The notes under the pieces: generated by a model | What the model was told of the DNA's origin: nothing | Databases searched by the model: none | What the model saw: the letters and a program-made list of their open reading frames with translations, nothing else | Source of the DNA: Pseudoxanthobacter soli DSM 19599 | GTDB taxonomy: Bacteria > Pseudomonadota > Alphaproteobacteria > Rhizobiales > Segnochrobactraceae | Direction: 5' to 3' | DNA: 64,000 nucleotides | Assembly (NCBI GenBank): GCA_945898215.1 | Contig: CAMDHY010000007.1 | Coordinates: 1-64,000, forward strand | Part shown: positions 63,496-64,000 of the stretch, in pieces | Layout: each line of letters begins with the position of its first letter | Position numbering within the stretch: the stretch's first letter is position 1 | Program-made: the position numbers and the translations under genes

Positions 63496-64000
63496 TCATG
63501 GCCCGCGCGGGCCGGGGCCGACGTCGCCCGTGATCGCGCCAGCCGATGCCGGTGCGCCGCCGGCCCGGGCGGAGGCGAGGGCCGCCTCGCCGCCGCTGCT
63601 GCGCGCCAGGTGCGCCTGCAGCAGCAACTGGTAGCGGTCGCGGCTGCGCGACAGGTGCGCCCGCATCGCCAGCGCGGCGCCGTCGCCGTCGCCCTCGGCG
63701 ATCGCCGACAGGATCGCCGCGTGCTCGGCGTGGATGCGGGCGAGATAGGCGGGGCCGTGGATGGCGTCGCCGGCAATCGCCGCCAGGAAGTCGCGCGGGA
63801 TCGTGCGGTGGCCGAGGGTCTCGAGCGATTGCGGGTAGAGCGGATTGTTGGTCGCGAGCGCGATCGAGAGATGGAAGGCGAAGTCGGCCGGCGCGGTGCC
63901 GCCGCCGCCGCGCATCGCCGCCTCGAAGGCGGCGAAGGCCTCGCGGATCGTCGCCTCCTGCGCGCTGGAGCGGCGGCGGGCGGCGAGTGCCGCCGCCTCC
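63496..64000 (-). CDS. GntR-family regulator, FCD (FadR C-terminal) domain, partial
   Basis: Only the C-terminal part is in the window; the frame is open to the right edge. The all-helical FCD domain shows FAFHLSIALATNNPLYPQSL with its metal-binding His and HAEHAAILSAIAEGDGDGAA followed by MRAHLSRSRDRY, the second His region. The N-terminal winged HTH is outside. The ligand is unknown, but FCD regulators often sense carboxylic acids. The Ala/Gly-rich tail (ASARAGGAPASAGAITGDVG) is extra. Confidence 0.82.
   Translation of the reverse strand, partial: EAAALAARRRSSAQEATIREAFAAFEAAMRGGGGTAPADFAFHLSIALATNNPLYPQSLETLGHRTIPRDFLAAIAGDAIHGPAYLARIHAEHAAILSAIAEGDGDGAALAMRAHLSRSRDRYQLLLQAHLARSSGGEAALASARAGGAPASAGAITGDVGPGPRGP

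Overview
The window is about 70% GC and reads as a chromosomal segment of an alphaproteobacterium of the order Hyphomicrobiales (Rhizobiales). This rests on gene order: zapA / DUF4164 / tkt / gap / pgk / class I aldolase / ThiE-like, a complete aapJQMP general amino-acid transporter, hisF-hisE-coaA-pyrF, purL-bolA-grxD and fabI next to a histidine phosphatase. The genus cannot be fixed from the sequence alone.

Layout. 1-1178: an IS3-family element cut by the left window edge; its terminus has replaced the 3' end of a short-chain dehydrogenase gene. 1.9-7.2 kb: a tetR regulator with a deleted MFS pump remnant, divergent from an RND efflux pair whose pump gene carries an in-frame stop. 7.2-10 kb: a SIMPL protein, a CAU-anticodon tRNA, a strikingly AT-rich gene-free stretch (about 25-30% GC at its core) and a lower-GC ferric-reductase-like gene, together looking like acquired DNA beside a tRNA. 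10-19.1 kb: an operon-like block read leftward, wecB / BcsB-like / NfrB-like / NfrA-like / DUF4434-like. This is a plausible c-di-GMP-gated exopolysaccharide synthase-secretion system, mixing the phage-N4-receptor (NGR) logic of E. coli with a cellulose-type periplasmic subunit. 19.5-29.6 kb: housekeeping (zapA, tkt, gap, pgk, fba, suhB). 29.8-31.9 kb: a MotA/MotB-like pair with a long coiled coil. 32-40.8 kb: sulfur and amino-acid metabolism (metC, aapJQMP, sseA, alaX, cysK).

41.0-49.1 kb is a coherent stress locus. Two promoters with the TGATCC-N18-TA pattern of the RpoE/ChrR singlet-oxygen sigma factor flank it on opposite strands. One precedes a ChrR-like cupin protein plus a short-chain dehydrogenase. 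The other precedes a leftward run of photolyase, flavin amine-oxidase-like protein, DUF1365 protein, CFA-synthase-like methylase and GPH symporter. This content matches what is known of the Rhodobacter sphaeroides RpoE regulon and of furan/cyclopropane fatty-acid synthesis.

49-64 kb: enoyl-CoA hydratase, hisF-hisE-coaA-pyrF, a cytochrome c divergent from an Rrf2 regulator, grxD-bolA-purL, a large MscS-type channel, a trypsin-like protease, fabI, a histidine phosphatase, cspA, and a GntR/FCD regulator cut by the right edge. Short 12-20 bp tandem duplications recur between genes, several of them starting at stop codons.
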